A stretch of DNA of 64,000 bases from Halopenitus sp041821145 (GTDB lineage: Archaea; Halobacteriota; Halobacteria; Halobacteriales; Haloferacaceae). The position numbers were made by a program, and so were the translations under genes. This document shows, one piece after another, positions 1 through 8,060 of the stretch. Positions within the stretch are counted from its first letter, which is position 1, and the number at the start of each line of letters is the position of its first letter. The notes beneath the pieces are model-generated. The model worked only from the letters and a program-made list of their open reading frames with translations, made no database searches and had not been told where the DNA came from. The DNA is taken from the NCBI RefSeq assembly GCF_041821145.1, contig NZ_JBGUBC010000005.1, positions 62,001 through 126,000 of the forward strand. Direction: 5' to 3'.

Positions 1-1554
1 GACGTGCGGACCGACACCTATGATCGGATGCAGCGGCTGAACATGACGTTTTTCGCCGACAAACAGACCGGGGAGATGATGTCGGTCCTCTCGAACGACG
101 TCAACCGTCTCGAGCGGTTTCTCAACGACGGCATGAACTCGCTGTTCCGGCTGGCTGTGATGGTGGTCGGGATCGGCGGCATCCTCTTTTGGATCAACCC
201 CCAACTCGCGGTGGTCGCGCTGTTTCCGGTCCCGATCATCGCCGGCTTCACCTACCTGTTCGTGAAGACGATCCAGCCGAAGTACGCCGACGTCCGTTCG
301 ACCGTCGGGACGTTGAACTCCCGGATCGAGAACAACCTCGGTGGCATCCAGGTGATCAAGTCCGCGACGACGGAGGACTACGAGTCCGACCGCGTCGACG
401 ACGTCTCCTTCGACTACTTCGACGCCAACTGGGACGCGATCGAGACCCGGATCAAGTTCTTCCCCGGCCTCAGGGTGATCGCCGGAATCGGCTTCGTGAT
501 CACGTTCATCATCGGCGGACTCTGGGTGTTTCAGGGTCCGCCAGGCCCGTTTTCGGGTGACCTCTCGGTCGGGATGTTCGTCGTGTTCATCCTGTACACC
601 CAACGATTCATCTGGCCGATGGCGCAGTTCGGACAGATCATCAATATGTACCAGCGCGCCCGTGCCTCGGCAGCACGCGTCTTCGGATTGATGGACGAGC
701 CGGCACGGCTCGATGAGGACCCGGATGCTACGGAGCTCGTCGTCGAGGAGGGCCGCGTCGAGTACGACGATGTCACCTTCGGCTACGACGAGGAGCCGAT
801 CATCTCCGGGATCGACTTTACGGCTGAGGGCGGCGAGACGGTCGCGCTCGTGGGGCCGACCGGGGCCGGAAAGTCGACCGTCCTCAGGCTCCTGCTTCGG
901 ATGTACGACGTCGACGACGGCGCGATCTGGATCGATGGCCAGGACGTTCGGGACGTCACACTCTCGTCGTTGCGTCGGTCGATCGGCTACGTCGGCCAGT
1001 CGTCGTACCTGTTTTACGGGACCGTCAGGGAGAACATCACCTACGGCACCTTCGAGGCCGACGACGAGGACGTGGTCGCGGCCGCAAAGGCCGCCGAGGC
1101 TCACGGATTCATACAGAATCTCCCCGACGGCTATGACACGATGGTCGGCGAACGCGGCGTCAAGCTCTCAGGCGGCCAGCGGCAGCGGCTCACGATCGCC
1201 CGGGCCGTCCTCTCCGATCCCGATCTCCTCGTGCTCGATGAGGCGACCTCTGACGTCGACACCGAGACGGAATTGCTCATCCAGCGATCGCTGGATTCGC
1301 TCACGGCCGACCGCACCACCTTCGCGATCGCCCACCGACTCTCGACGATCAAGGACGCCGACACGATCCTCGTCTTGGAGGACGGCGAGATCGTCGAACG
1401 TGGTAGCCACGAGGAGTTGCTCGCGAACGAGGGACTGTATGCGAACCTCTGGGGCGTCCAGGCTGGCGAGATCGAGGAGCTCCCCCGTGAGTTCATCGAA
1501 CGCGCGGCTGAGCGAACCGCCACGATCGACGCCGAAAGCGATCTCGACGACTGA
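1..1554 (+). CDS. ABC transporter, fused permease/ATPase (5' end outside window)
   Basis: Half-transporter of the exporter (MsbA/MDR-like) type, in which an N-terminal transmembrane domain is fused to a C-terminal nucleotide-binding domain; two copies would form a membrane pump powered by ATP. The reading frame is open at base 1, so the first helices lie upstream. The visible part has hydrophobic helices around bases 130-260, 460-540 and 560-640. The ATPase domain shows Walker A GPTGAGKS (853-876), the signature LSGGQ (1165-1179), Walker B LLVLDE (1225-1242) and an H-loop AHRLS near 1330. After the ATPase come about 35 acidic residues. The substrate cannot be read from sequence; lipid or drug export is typical of the family. 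Confidence 0.93.
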   Translation, partial: DVRTDTYDRMQRLNMTFFADKQTGEMMSVLSNDVNRLERFLNDGMNSLFRLAVMVVGIGGILFWINPQLAVVALFPVPIIAGFTYLFVKTIQPKYADVRSTVGTLNSRIENNLGGIQVIKSATTEDYESDRVDDVSFDYFDANWDAIETRIKFFPGLRVIAGIGFVITFIIGGLWVFQGPPGPFSGDLSVGMFVVFILYTQRFIWPMAQFGQIINMYQRARASAARVFGLMDEPARLDEDPDATELVVEEGRVEYDDVTFGYDEEPIISGIDFTAEGGETVALVGPTGAGKSTVLRLLLRMYDVDDGAIWIDGQDVRDVTLSSLRRSIGYVGQSSYLFYGTVRENITYGTFEADDEDVVAAAKAAEAHGFIQNLPDGYDTMVGERGVKLSGGQRQRLTIARAVLSDPDLLVLDEATSDVDTETELLIQRSLDSLTADRTTFAIAHRLSTIKDADTILVLEDGEIVERGSHEELLANEGLYANLWGVQAGEIEELPREFIERAAERTATIDAESDLDD

Positions 1555-1641
1555 GACGCGGTTCGCCCTCGGAAATCGAACGAGACCTCCTCACGCCGGA
1601 CCGACCGCCGGCTATACGGTCCGTCGTCCCGGAGTGGGCAT

Positions 1642-2478
1642 ATGCACCTCTCGGAGGTCACCTGGACGGACGTCCGCGACGCCACGATCGATGCGGCGGT
1701 GATCCCGGTCGGGAGCACCGAACAGCACGGACCCCACGCACCGCTCGGGACGGACGCGCTCACCGCCGAGGCCGTCGCGGCTGCCGCCGTCGACGCTTAC
1801 GGTGAGGTCGACTCCGAAACTGCGGCCGATTCCGGAACTGCGGCCGATTCCGGAACTGCGGCCGATTCCGAGGATCCTGCCGACGGGACCCGCGGCGAGT
1901 TGCTCGTCGCACCCACGATCTCGGTCGGGATCGCCGAGGAACATCGCGCGTTCGACGGCACGCTGTGGGTAAGTCCCGACACGTTCCGTGCGTACGTCCG
2001 CGAGGCCATCGAGTCCCTCGTTTCTCATGGGATCGACCGCGTCGTCCTCGCGAACGGGCACGGCGGGAACGTCGACGCGCTCGCGGAGGTCGCCCGGCGG
2101 TTCTCCCGCGATCGGTCTCACGACGGCTATGCAGTCGCGTTCACCTGGTTCCAGTCGGTCGGCGAGCACGCCGGCGACATGGGCCACGGTGGACCGCTCG
2201 AGACCGCGTTCCTGCGTGCGACCCATCCGGAACTCGTCCGGGAGGACCGGATCGAGGCGGCCGCCGACGGCGCAGCCGACCGGTGGGGCGAGTGGGTCGC
2301 GGGCGTGAACCTCGCGCACGGCTCCGACGAATTCACCGATAACGGAGTGGTCGGCGATCCGCGGGCGGGGGACCGCGAGCGCGGCGAACTGCTGGTCGAT
2401 CTCGCGAGCGAGTCGCTTGCGGACCTCGTGGCGGCAGTCGTCGATCGCGAGATGACGAGGAAGAACACGGCGGAGTGA
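1642..2478 (+). CDS. Creatininase family amidohydrolase
   Basis: Metal-dependent hydrolase of the creatininase fold (278 aa). The N-terminal motif GSTEQHGPHAPLGTD holds the Glu, His and Asp expected as metal ligands, and the second signature ANGHGGN lies near residue 140. Members act on cyclic amides; archaeal relatives include the ArfB deformylase of riboflavin/F420 synthesis and MftE-like peptidases, so the substrate is open. Between the first helix and the strand beginning GELLVAP there is an insert of about 25 residues made of three TAADSG-type repeats (18-bp DNA repeats), which lengthens the protein relative to the usual ~240-250 aa. The ATG at 1642 follows the ABC gene by 87 bp and gives the family-typical N-terminus. 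Confidence 0.85.
   Translation: MHLSEVTWTDVRDATIDAAVIPVGSTEQHGPHAPLGTDALTAEAVAAAAVDAYGEVDSETAADSGTAADSGTAADSEDPADGTRGELLVAPTISVGIAEEHRAFDGTLWVSPDTFRAYVREAIESLVSHGIDRVVLANGHGGNVDALAEVARRFSRDRSHDGYAVAFTWFQSVGEHAGDMGHGGPLETAFLRATHPELVREDRIEAAADGAADRWGEWVAGVNLAHGSDEFTDNGVVGDPRAGDRERGELLVDLASESLADLVAAVVDREMTRKNTAE
1816..1869 (+). repeat. 18-bp tandem repeat x3 inside creatininase-family gene
   Basis: Three consecutive 18-bp units (GAAACTGCGGCCGATTCC, with the first bases GAA in unit 1 and GGA in units 2 and 3). Each encodes a six-residue unit read as (E/G)TAADS. The unit length keeps frame, so copy number can change without disrupting the gene. Confidence 0.95.
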
Positions 2479-2524
2479 CGACGATCGCGACCCTTCGCTG
2501 AGGCGATCGGACGTCGAGCCTCCG

Positions 2525-2968
2525 CTACTCCGCTTCCGCCTCTTCGGGGTCGGCTTCCACGTCGCCTGCGGCGTCCTCGTGGGCATCCTCGAGGGATCCG
2601 CGGATCGCAGGGATCGTTCCGGTGAGATCTGCGACCTCCTCTGCGGCCGCCTCGACCTCCTCGATCAGTGCTGCAAGGTCGTCGATCCGCTCGCCGAGGT
2701 CGTCGGCATCCTCGAAGGCGTCCGCGCGTTCGCCGAGCACGTAGGCCTTTCTGGCCTGTCGGAGGTGGTCGGCAGCCTCTCCGACGTCCATCGCCGACTT
2801 GAGGCCGTTGAGGACCCCGAGGACGTTGTCGGCGTCGGTCTCCCAGATGGTCTCGGGGTCGGGAAGCTCGGTGCGTGCCGCCTCCAGGTGCGTTTCGACC
2901 TCCTCGCGCGTTTCGGCGGCCGCCTCGCCGAACAGGTCGTCGTCGTCGTCGAACGTGGCCTGACTCAT
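2525..2968 (-). CDS. Acidic coiled-coil protein, DUF5790-like
   Basis: A 147-residue very acidic haloarchaeal protein of unknown function. The start MSQATFDDDDDLFGEA resembles DUF5790 (from memory, not searched). It is rich in Glu, Ala and Leu, with long amphipathic helices from about residue 40 to 120 and a poly-acidic tail, suggesting a soluble cytoplasmic helical protein, perhaps oligomeric. A TTTAAA box 25 nt upstream of the ATG supports this start and a leaderless transcript. It is convergent with the creatininase-family gene. No catalytic motif is visible. Confidence 0.75.
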   Translation of the reverse strand: MSQATFDDDDDLFGEAAAETREEVETHLEAARTELPDPETIWETDADNVLGVLNGLKSAMDVGEAADHLRQARKAYVLGERADAFEDADDLGERIDDLAALIEEVEAAAEEVADLTGTIPAIRGSLEDAHEDAAGDVEADPEEAEAE

Positions 2969-2992
2969 ACGTGGAACCTCGTTCCGTGGTGG

Positions 2993-2998
2993 TTTAAA
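2993..2998 (-). promoter_or_regulatory. TATA box of DUF5790-like gene
   Basis: TTTAAA lies 25-30 nt upstream of the ATG at 2968, the spacing that puts transcription start at or next to the start codon (leaderless). The rest of 2999-3256 shows no gene or structure I recognise. Confidence 0.6.
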
Positions 2999-3256
2999 AG
3001 CGACCCCGAAAGCGAAAGTGAAACAGGCCTCCCTGGGTTCTCTCGCCTACTGGTGGCCGTTCCGTCCGATTCAGTTTCGCTCCGGCCGGGTTGGGATCGG
3101 TGCGAGTCCTCCGTGTCAGGGCGTTCGTGAACGTTCTGGACTCCCGATCGACCCACGTCCGCGGTTCCGGTGGGAGCCGGCATACCGATTCGGGAACCGC
3201 ACATGGAACTCTCGGAGAGAAGTATTCTACCGAAGTCGTCCTATCCGCGTGTTCTG

Positions 3257-3463
3257 AGGTCGTGAACGGAATGGTGTCCTGACGGAGTTCCACGCGAGCG
3301 GACGCGAGCGTGGAGCAAGTCAGGTCGTGAACGGAATGGTGTCCTGACGGAGTTCCACGCGAGCGGACGCGAGCGTGGAGCAAGTCAGGTCGTGAACGGA
3401 ATGGTGTCCTGACGGAGTTCCACGCGAGCGGACGCGAGCGTGGAGCAAGTCAGGTCGTGAACG
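3257..3463. repeat. 65-bp tandem repeat, three copies plus a partial, next to tRNA-Arg
   Basis: Direct tandem copies begin at 3257, 3322 and 3387 (exact 65-bp period), and a fourth partial copy begins at 3452 and runs into the tRNA. Each unit has AGGTCGTGAACGGAATG, then GTCCTGACGGAG, which equals the 3'-terminal 12 nt of the tRNA read on this strand, then a GC-rich near-palindrome (CCACGCGAGCGGACGCGAGCGTGG). On the tRNA strand the repeats lie immediately downstream, so read-through would produce RNA with repeated hairpins and repeated tRNA 3' ends. Open frames across it are by-products of the repeat. Confidence 0.93.
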
Positions 3464-3470
3464 AAGTGAA

Positions 3471-3543
3471 CGTCCTGACGGAGATTTGAACTCCGGTCCC
3501 TGGCTCCGCAAGCCAAGAGGATAGTCCACTACCCTACCAGGAC
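3471..3543 (-). tRNA. tRNA-Arg (anticodon GCG)
   Basis: The reverse complement folds as a tRNA of 73 nt including the discriminator base. The acceptor stem GTCCTGG pairs with TCAGGAC (last pair G-U). The D arm begins GGGTAGTGG. The anticodon stem TTGGC/GCCAG encloses the loop TTGCGGA, so the anticodon is GCG (Arg, CGC/CGU codons). The T arm is CCGGAGTTCAAATCTCCG-like. No intron and no encoded CCA. A TATA-like ACATAAG at about 3566-3572 sits about 25 nt upstream of the 5' end. Confidence 0.93.
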
Positions 3544-3738
3544 TCATCTATTCGTATTCGCGAGACACATAAGATGGTTACGGTCCGCTCTGAGTATGGT
3601 TCCGATGCGCACGGATCACGTCACTCTCCTCCCCGCGGTCGCCGTTTCGGGCGTCGTGCCCGGCCAGGATCCGGAACGTTCCGGCGGATCGATCCGAAGC
3701 CACGCCGTTTATCCGACCGCACCTCATGTAAGGGTACA

Positions 3739-5589
3739 ATGACCGATGCCGACCCGACCGTGACCCGCCTGTTCGGCGGTCCCGGAAGCGGGAAGACGAC
3801 GGCGCTACTCGACCGTGTCGACGAACTCCTCGAGGAGGACGATATCGACGTTCGAGACGTCCTCGTCGTCTCCTACACCCGTGCGGCCGCCGCCGAGGTC
3901 CGCGACCGGCTCGCCGAACGTCGTGACCTCTCCCCGCGATCCCTTCAGGGCAACGTCTGTACGATGCACGCGAAGGCCTACGAACTACTCAACCTCTCGC
4001 GTGGGGACGTCGTCGGCGATGACGACAAATCCGACTTCTGTGAGGAGTTCGGGATCGAGTTCGAGGACGAATACGGCGGCGCGAGCCGCAGAACCGCACG
4101 ATCGACGACGATCGGGAACAAGATCATCGCCACCTCCCAGTGGCTCCAGCGCACCAAACGTGACGTCGCCGACTGGTATGACGTTCCCTTCAAATGGAAC
4201 GTCGAGGAGGTTCGCCTTCCCCCGGAGGTCGACCCGAACGCCCAGGAGGGCAACAAATACACTCCGACCTGGCCGGCCGACGACGATCGGATCGACGTCC
4301 CGGAGGCGATCCGCGCCTGGCGATCCTTCAAGGGTGAACACGAGCTCATCGGCTTCGCGGACATGCTCGAACGCGTCGCCCAGCGCTCGCTCGTCCCGAA
4401 CGTCGACTTCCTGGTGATCGACGAGTTTCAGGACATTACCACCCTCCAGTACGACGTCTTCAACGAGTGGCGACCGCACATGGAAAAGGCCCTCATCGCC
4501 GGCGACGACGACCAGGTCGTCTACGCCTGGCAGGGCGCCGATCCCGACCTCCTCTTGGACACCGACGTCGACGAGGACGTCGTTCTCCCGAACTCCTACC
4601 GGCTGCCCTCCCGGATCCTCAACGTCGTCAATGCGGAGATCCGTCACATCGACAAGCGCCAGGAGAAGGACCTCCGACCGCGCAAGGAAGGTGGCGTCGT
4701 CGAGGGGATCGAAAGCCCGTCGATGCTCGAACTCGTCCGGAACGTCCGCTACACCGTCGAGGACGACGACGGGGACGTCATGTGTCTGTTTCGGGCACGC
4801 TATCAGATGTTCGATTTCATCGACGAGTTCCTCGATCACGGGATTCCCTTCACGCTGCTTACCGATGGCCGGATGTGGACCGATCGGCTCACCGATTACG
4901 TCCGCGCCATCGAGAAGTACAACGACGACGAGCCCGTGACCGGCCTGGAGGCTCGTCGGCTTGCGGACATGCTCCAGGATTCAACGTTCGGAACGAACGA
5001 GCGGGATGCGTTCTACGACCATCTCGACGATCTGGAGGAGACGGCGGACGTCGAGGACATCACGGCGATAGATATCGACCCGGAGACGATCACGGAGTAC
5101 GCTCCGTTCATGCCCGATCGGACCAGCGCGAGCGACATGGTCCGAAAGGTGACGAGTTTCCAGCGGAACTCCATCGAGGCCTACTTCGATGGCGACTACC
5201 AGGACGTCGACCCGAATCGCGTCCGGGTGGGAACGATCCACTCCGCGAAGGGTCGTGAGGCCGACCACGTCTTCGTCTCGACGGACCTTACGGAGAAGGT
5301 AGTCGAACAGCTTGCCGCCTCCGTCGAGGACCCCACCGACGTCGACGGCGTCGAGGAGTTCACGAAGACGACGAATCCCGTGCCGGTCCTCGCCGACAAC
5401 GAACGCCGCGTCTTCTACGTCGGAATGTCGCGCGCTCGCGAGCGGCTCGTCCTCCTCGAGAATCTCATAAACGGCGCGCCGACGCTGCCGGTGAGCGTGC
5501 TGCTTTACAACGAGCTTCGTGACGAGCCCGTCGACGAACTGCTCGAGGACGTGCAAGCGGAGCTTGCGGCGCCCGAACCCGAGCCGTGA
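3739..5589 (+). CDS. UvrD/Rep-family superfamily 1A DNA helicase
   Basis: ATP-dependent 3'-5' DNA helicase of the UvrD/PcrA/Rep group (616 aa), expected to act in repair or at stalled forks. From the ATG at 3739: Walker A GGPGSGKT at 13-20, motif Ia VVSYTRAAAAEV near 43-54, Walker B with DEFQD at 228-232, motif III AGDDDQVVYAWQGA at 254-267, motif V GTIHSAKGREADHV, and motif VI VGMSRARERLVLL near the C-terminus. The accessory 1B/2B domains are shorter than in bacterial UvrD. The frame is open 55 codons further upstream, but 3739 gives a family-like start. The next gene begins 2 nt after the stop. Confidence 0.9.
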   Translation: MTDADPTVTRLFGGPGSGKTTALLDRVDELLEEDDIDVRDVLVVSYTRAAAAEVRDRLAERRDLSPRSLQGNVCTMHAKAYELLNLSRGDVVGDDDKSDFCEEFGIEFEDEYGGASRRTARSTTIGNKIIATSQWLQRTKRDVADWYDVPFKWNVEEVRLPPEVDPNAQEGNKYTPTWPADDDRIDVPEAIRAWRSFKGEHELIGFADMLERVAQRSLVPNVDFLVIDEFQDITTLQYDVFNEWRPHMEKALIAGDDDQVVYAWQGADPDLLLDTDVDEDVVLPNSYRLPSRILNVVNAEIRHIDKRQEKDLRPRKEGGVVEGIESPSMLELVRNVRYTVEDDDGDVMCLFRARYQMFDFIDEFLDHGIPFTLLTDGRMWTDRLTDYVRAIEKYNDDEPVTGLEARRLADMLQDSTFGTNERDAFYDHLDDLEETADVEDITAIDIDPETITEYAPFMPDRTSASDMVRKVTSFQRNSIEAYFDGDYQDVDPNRVRVGTIHSAKGREADHVFVSTDLTEKVVEQLAASVEDPTDVDGVEEFTKTTNPVPVLADNERRVFYVGMSRARERLVLLENLINGAPTLPVSVLLYNELRDEPVDELLEDVQAELAAPEPEP

Positions 5590-5590
5590 G

Positions 5591-6877
5591 GTGGGCGGTG
5601 TCGATACCGTGATCGACGAGGGAACGCGCACAGGCGCAGCCACGAGCACCGACGCGGAGAGGGACGGGTCAGTCTCGCCGCTCGTCACCGACCTCTCGAC
5701 GTTCTCCCCCCGACTCGCCGAGGAGGGGGCCGACGCGCTCGTCGTGGTCGGCGATCGGTTCGACGCTGATCTACAATATCTCACCCGCCTCGACGGGTTT
5801 CAGGGTCGGGTTGCGATCGTCGTGACGACCGATGCCGCGGTTCTTTGCCCGTCCGAGGGCCATCGAAGCATCGAGCGTGCTCGCGAGCGGTTCGTCGACA
5901 CTGTCGCCACCGCTGCCACTTCCACCACCGTCGATGACGGACTCGATCGATCGATCCGGACGGACGATCTTGATGCTCCGGTCGGAAAGCGGGCTGCGTC
6001 GATTGTCACTGACCTCGTTGGGGACACCGCCGACATCCTCGTTCCACGCACGATCCCCCACGACGCCGTGGTCTACCTCGAAGACGCCGGCCATGCGCTC
6101 ACCTCGACGACTGCGATCCGGGAGGCACGGGCGGTCAAATCCGGCGCTGAGATCGACCGGCTCCGCCGCGTTCAGGCGGGTGCCGCCCGCGGGATGGACC
6201 GGGCGGCGACGATCCTGGCCGAGGGTCGTTTCGGGTCGGATGACCCCCGCGCTCTTCTCTGGGACGGCGAACCGCTGTCGGTCGATCGGCTCCGTCGAGA
6301 GATGAACGCGGCCATGGCGCTTGCGGGCGTCGATGCGGCAGGAAACACGACCGTACAATGCGGTTCCCGGTCCGGATCGGATGCTACCGGTGAGCCCCTC
6401 CGTGCCGGCGAGCCGATCGTGATCGGGCTCGCGCCGCACGGCCCGGATGGCTATTACGGTGCCCTCGCCCGAACGTTCGTCGTGGATGGCGACGGCGGCT
6501 GGGAGCGACGCGCCCACCTCGCGGTCGAATCCGCCCGCGAGGCGGGGATCGATGCGATCGAACCCGGGGTCCGAGCGTCGATCCTTCACGAGGAGGTCGC
6601 CGCCGAGATCGGCGCCTACGGATTCGATCTAAACCCGGCCAACCGGGAGTCGGGGTTGACCCACGATGCCGGTCACGGCGTCGGACTCGAACGGCGGGAG
6701 GCCCCTGCGCTCACGGCGACGGCGGATCTCCGGCCGAACACCGTACTGGCGATCGACGCCAGCGTTCGCGACCCCGACGTCGGACGAGTTCGGCTTCGAG
6801 ACCTCCTCGTCGTGACCGATTCGGCCGTCGAGACGCTCGTGAACTCCCCGACCGGGATCGTTCCGGAACGTCGCTGA
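5591..6877 (+). CDS. M24 (pita-bread fold) peptidase-like protein, probably inactive
   Basis: Resembles Xaa-Pro aminopeptidases: an N-terminal creatinase-like domain, then a C-terminal M24 domain (HDAGHGVGL near residue 370). The usual five metal ligands D, D, H, E, E are mostly missing. The segment normally I-D-L...SDITRTF reads IGLAPHG...GALARTF, the Glu-Pro segment reads IDAS, and the final R-I-E-D reads RLRD; only the His of GHG remains. A conventional metallopeptidase activity is therefore unlikely. The GTG at 5591 lies 2 nt after the helicase stop and suggests cotranscription; a GTG at 5609 is an alternative start. Function is unknown; a binding or regulatory role is inference. Confidence 0.72.
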   Translation: MGGVDTVIDEGTRTGAATSTDAERDGSVSPLVTDLSTFSPRLAEEGADALVVVGDRFDADLQYLTRLDGFQGRVAIVVTTDAAVLCPSEGHRSIERARERFVDTVATAATSTTVDDGLDRSIRTDDLDAPVGKRAASIVTDLVGDTADILVPRTIPHDAVVYLEDAGHALTSTTAIREARAVKSGAEIDRLRRVQAGAARGMDRAATILAEGRFGSDDPRALLWDGEPLSVDRLRREMNAAMALAGVDAAGNTTVQCGSRSGSDATGEPLRAGEPIVIGLAPHGPDGYYGALARTFVVDGDGGWERRAHLAVESAREAGIDAIEPGVRASILHEEVAAEIGAYGFDLNPANRESGLTHDAGHGVGLERREAPALTATADLRPNTVLAIDASVRDPDVGRVRLRDLLVVTDSAVETLVNSPTGIVPERR

Positions 6878-6941
6878 TCGGCCGAATGGGACGGCGTGTG
6901 GCCGACCGACCCACTCCCACTTTTACGGCTCGTTCACCCCA

Positions 6942-8060
6942 TCAGACGTCGCTCTCGCGATCGTGAATTCCAAGGGTAGCGATCCTGGCTGCACACTCGA
7001 CGGTCTTGACGAGCACTCCGAGCGCACAGGTCGCGCGGTAGTCGCTCCGTGTCGATGATCCTGAACGGAGGGCGTCACGGAGGGCTCCGACGCGGTCAAG
7101 CACCCGATCACGTGTTTCGATGGCCGCGATCGCGTGATCGGATCGACCATGGGATGGCGTCGAGGTGTTCGCATCGATTGAGCCCGTGACGGCAATTACG
7201 GCTCGTTCGAGTGCGTGGTGCGCGTCCTCGGTGAGCCGATCGGCGGTTTCGACGAACGATTCCGAAGGCGAGCACGTCCCGAGATCGACGTGTGCACAGC
7301 CATGGTGGAGAGCAACCACATCGTCGGCGATCCTGTCGAGCTCGTGGGCGATGAGCGCGTATCCCACCAGGCGGCGGCAGTCGAATCCCAGCCGGTCGAA
7401 CACGTCGGGGTCCGCGAGGGCTCGCGTGACGTATCTCGTGATGGCGTCAACGAGCCTGGTACGGTCCTCCCTGTTGGATGCGACGTGATCGAGAGACGGC
7501 GGTGCAGAGGGTTCCGATACCCCATCCAGGATCGATTCGACCGCCTCAGCCTGAGTGCTCGCTGACAGGCGTCGAAGCCGGCGTATCCATTCGGCGAACG
7601 GAGCGGTTCCAGCGTCAGTTACCTCTCGAAGCACGATCCGATCGTCGGCCTCGATGTCGAGGGTTATTCCGATCGATCCTCGGGCCATCGATCGAACGGC
7701 ACGACGCGTCCCGTCGGAAATCGATGCGGTTGACGTCGTCCCTTTCGTCCCATCGCCAGGTGGTGGTTCGACCACGATCCGTTCGTAGCCGGCGACGTAG
7801 GCCGACCGGAGCCGACGAACGATGTCGTCGGTTCCGTCGGAATCGTCGTCGCTCTCGTCCGCCCCGGCCACCACAATCCGGGTGAACGCAAGCGGACGAT
7901 CGGCGGGATCGGTCGAGCGAACAAGCAGCGATCCGTCGGGTCGGCGGTGGAATGCGATCGGCTCCCCCGCTTCGACGCCGCGCGCTTCGGCCCACTCCCG
8001 GGGGATCGAGACGGTGTAAGTCCCTCCCTTGACCTGCTGTAGCGTGCGCGTTTCGGTCAT
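6942..8060 (-). CDS. phoU: PhoU-family phosphate regulator with AbrB-type DNA-binding domain
   Basis: Last gene of the pst operon (372 aa). The N-terminus (residues 1-50, TLQQVKGGTYTVSIPREWA) is an AbrB/SpoVT-like swapped-hairpin domain. The C-terminal ~200 residues form helical PhoU-like bundles, with acidic signatures such as AHELDRIADDVV. PhoU proteins restrain Pst uptake and phosphate signalling; the added AbrB domain suggests this one may bind DNA directly. Its ATG overlaps the pstA stop by 4 nt (ATGA), so translation is probably coupled. Confidence 0.85.
   Translation of the reverse strand: MTETRTLQQVKGGTYTVSIPREWAEARGVEAGEPIAFHRRPDGSLLVRSTDPADRPLAFTRIVVAGADESDDDSDGTDDIVRRLRSAYVAGYERIVVEPPPGDGTKGTTSTASISDGTRRAVRSMARGSIGITLDIEADDRIVLREVTDAGTAPFAEWIRRLRRLSASTQAEAVESILDGVSEPSAPPSLDHVASNREDRTRLVDAITRYVTRALADPDVFDRLGFDCRRLVGYALIAHELDRIADDVVALHHGCAHVDLGTCSPSESFVETADRLTEDAHHALERAVIAVTGSIDANTSTPSHGRSDHAIAAIETRDRVLDRVGALRDALRSGSSTRSDYRATCALGVLVKTVECAARIATLGIHDRESDV

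Noticed and set aside
3257..3543. Integrated element or genomic island at tRNA-Arg
   Set aside because: No integrase or foreign-looking genes flank the tRNA in this window; only the small repeat array is present.
2994..3547. Open frames on both strands over the 65-bp repeats
   Set aside because: They exist only because the repeats contain no stops; they overlap the tRNA and the translations repeat.
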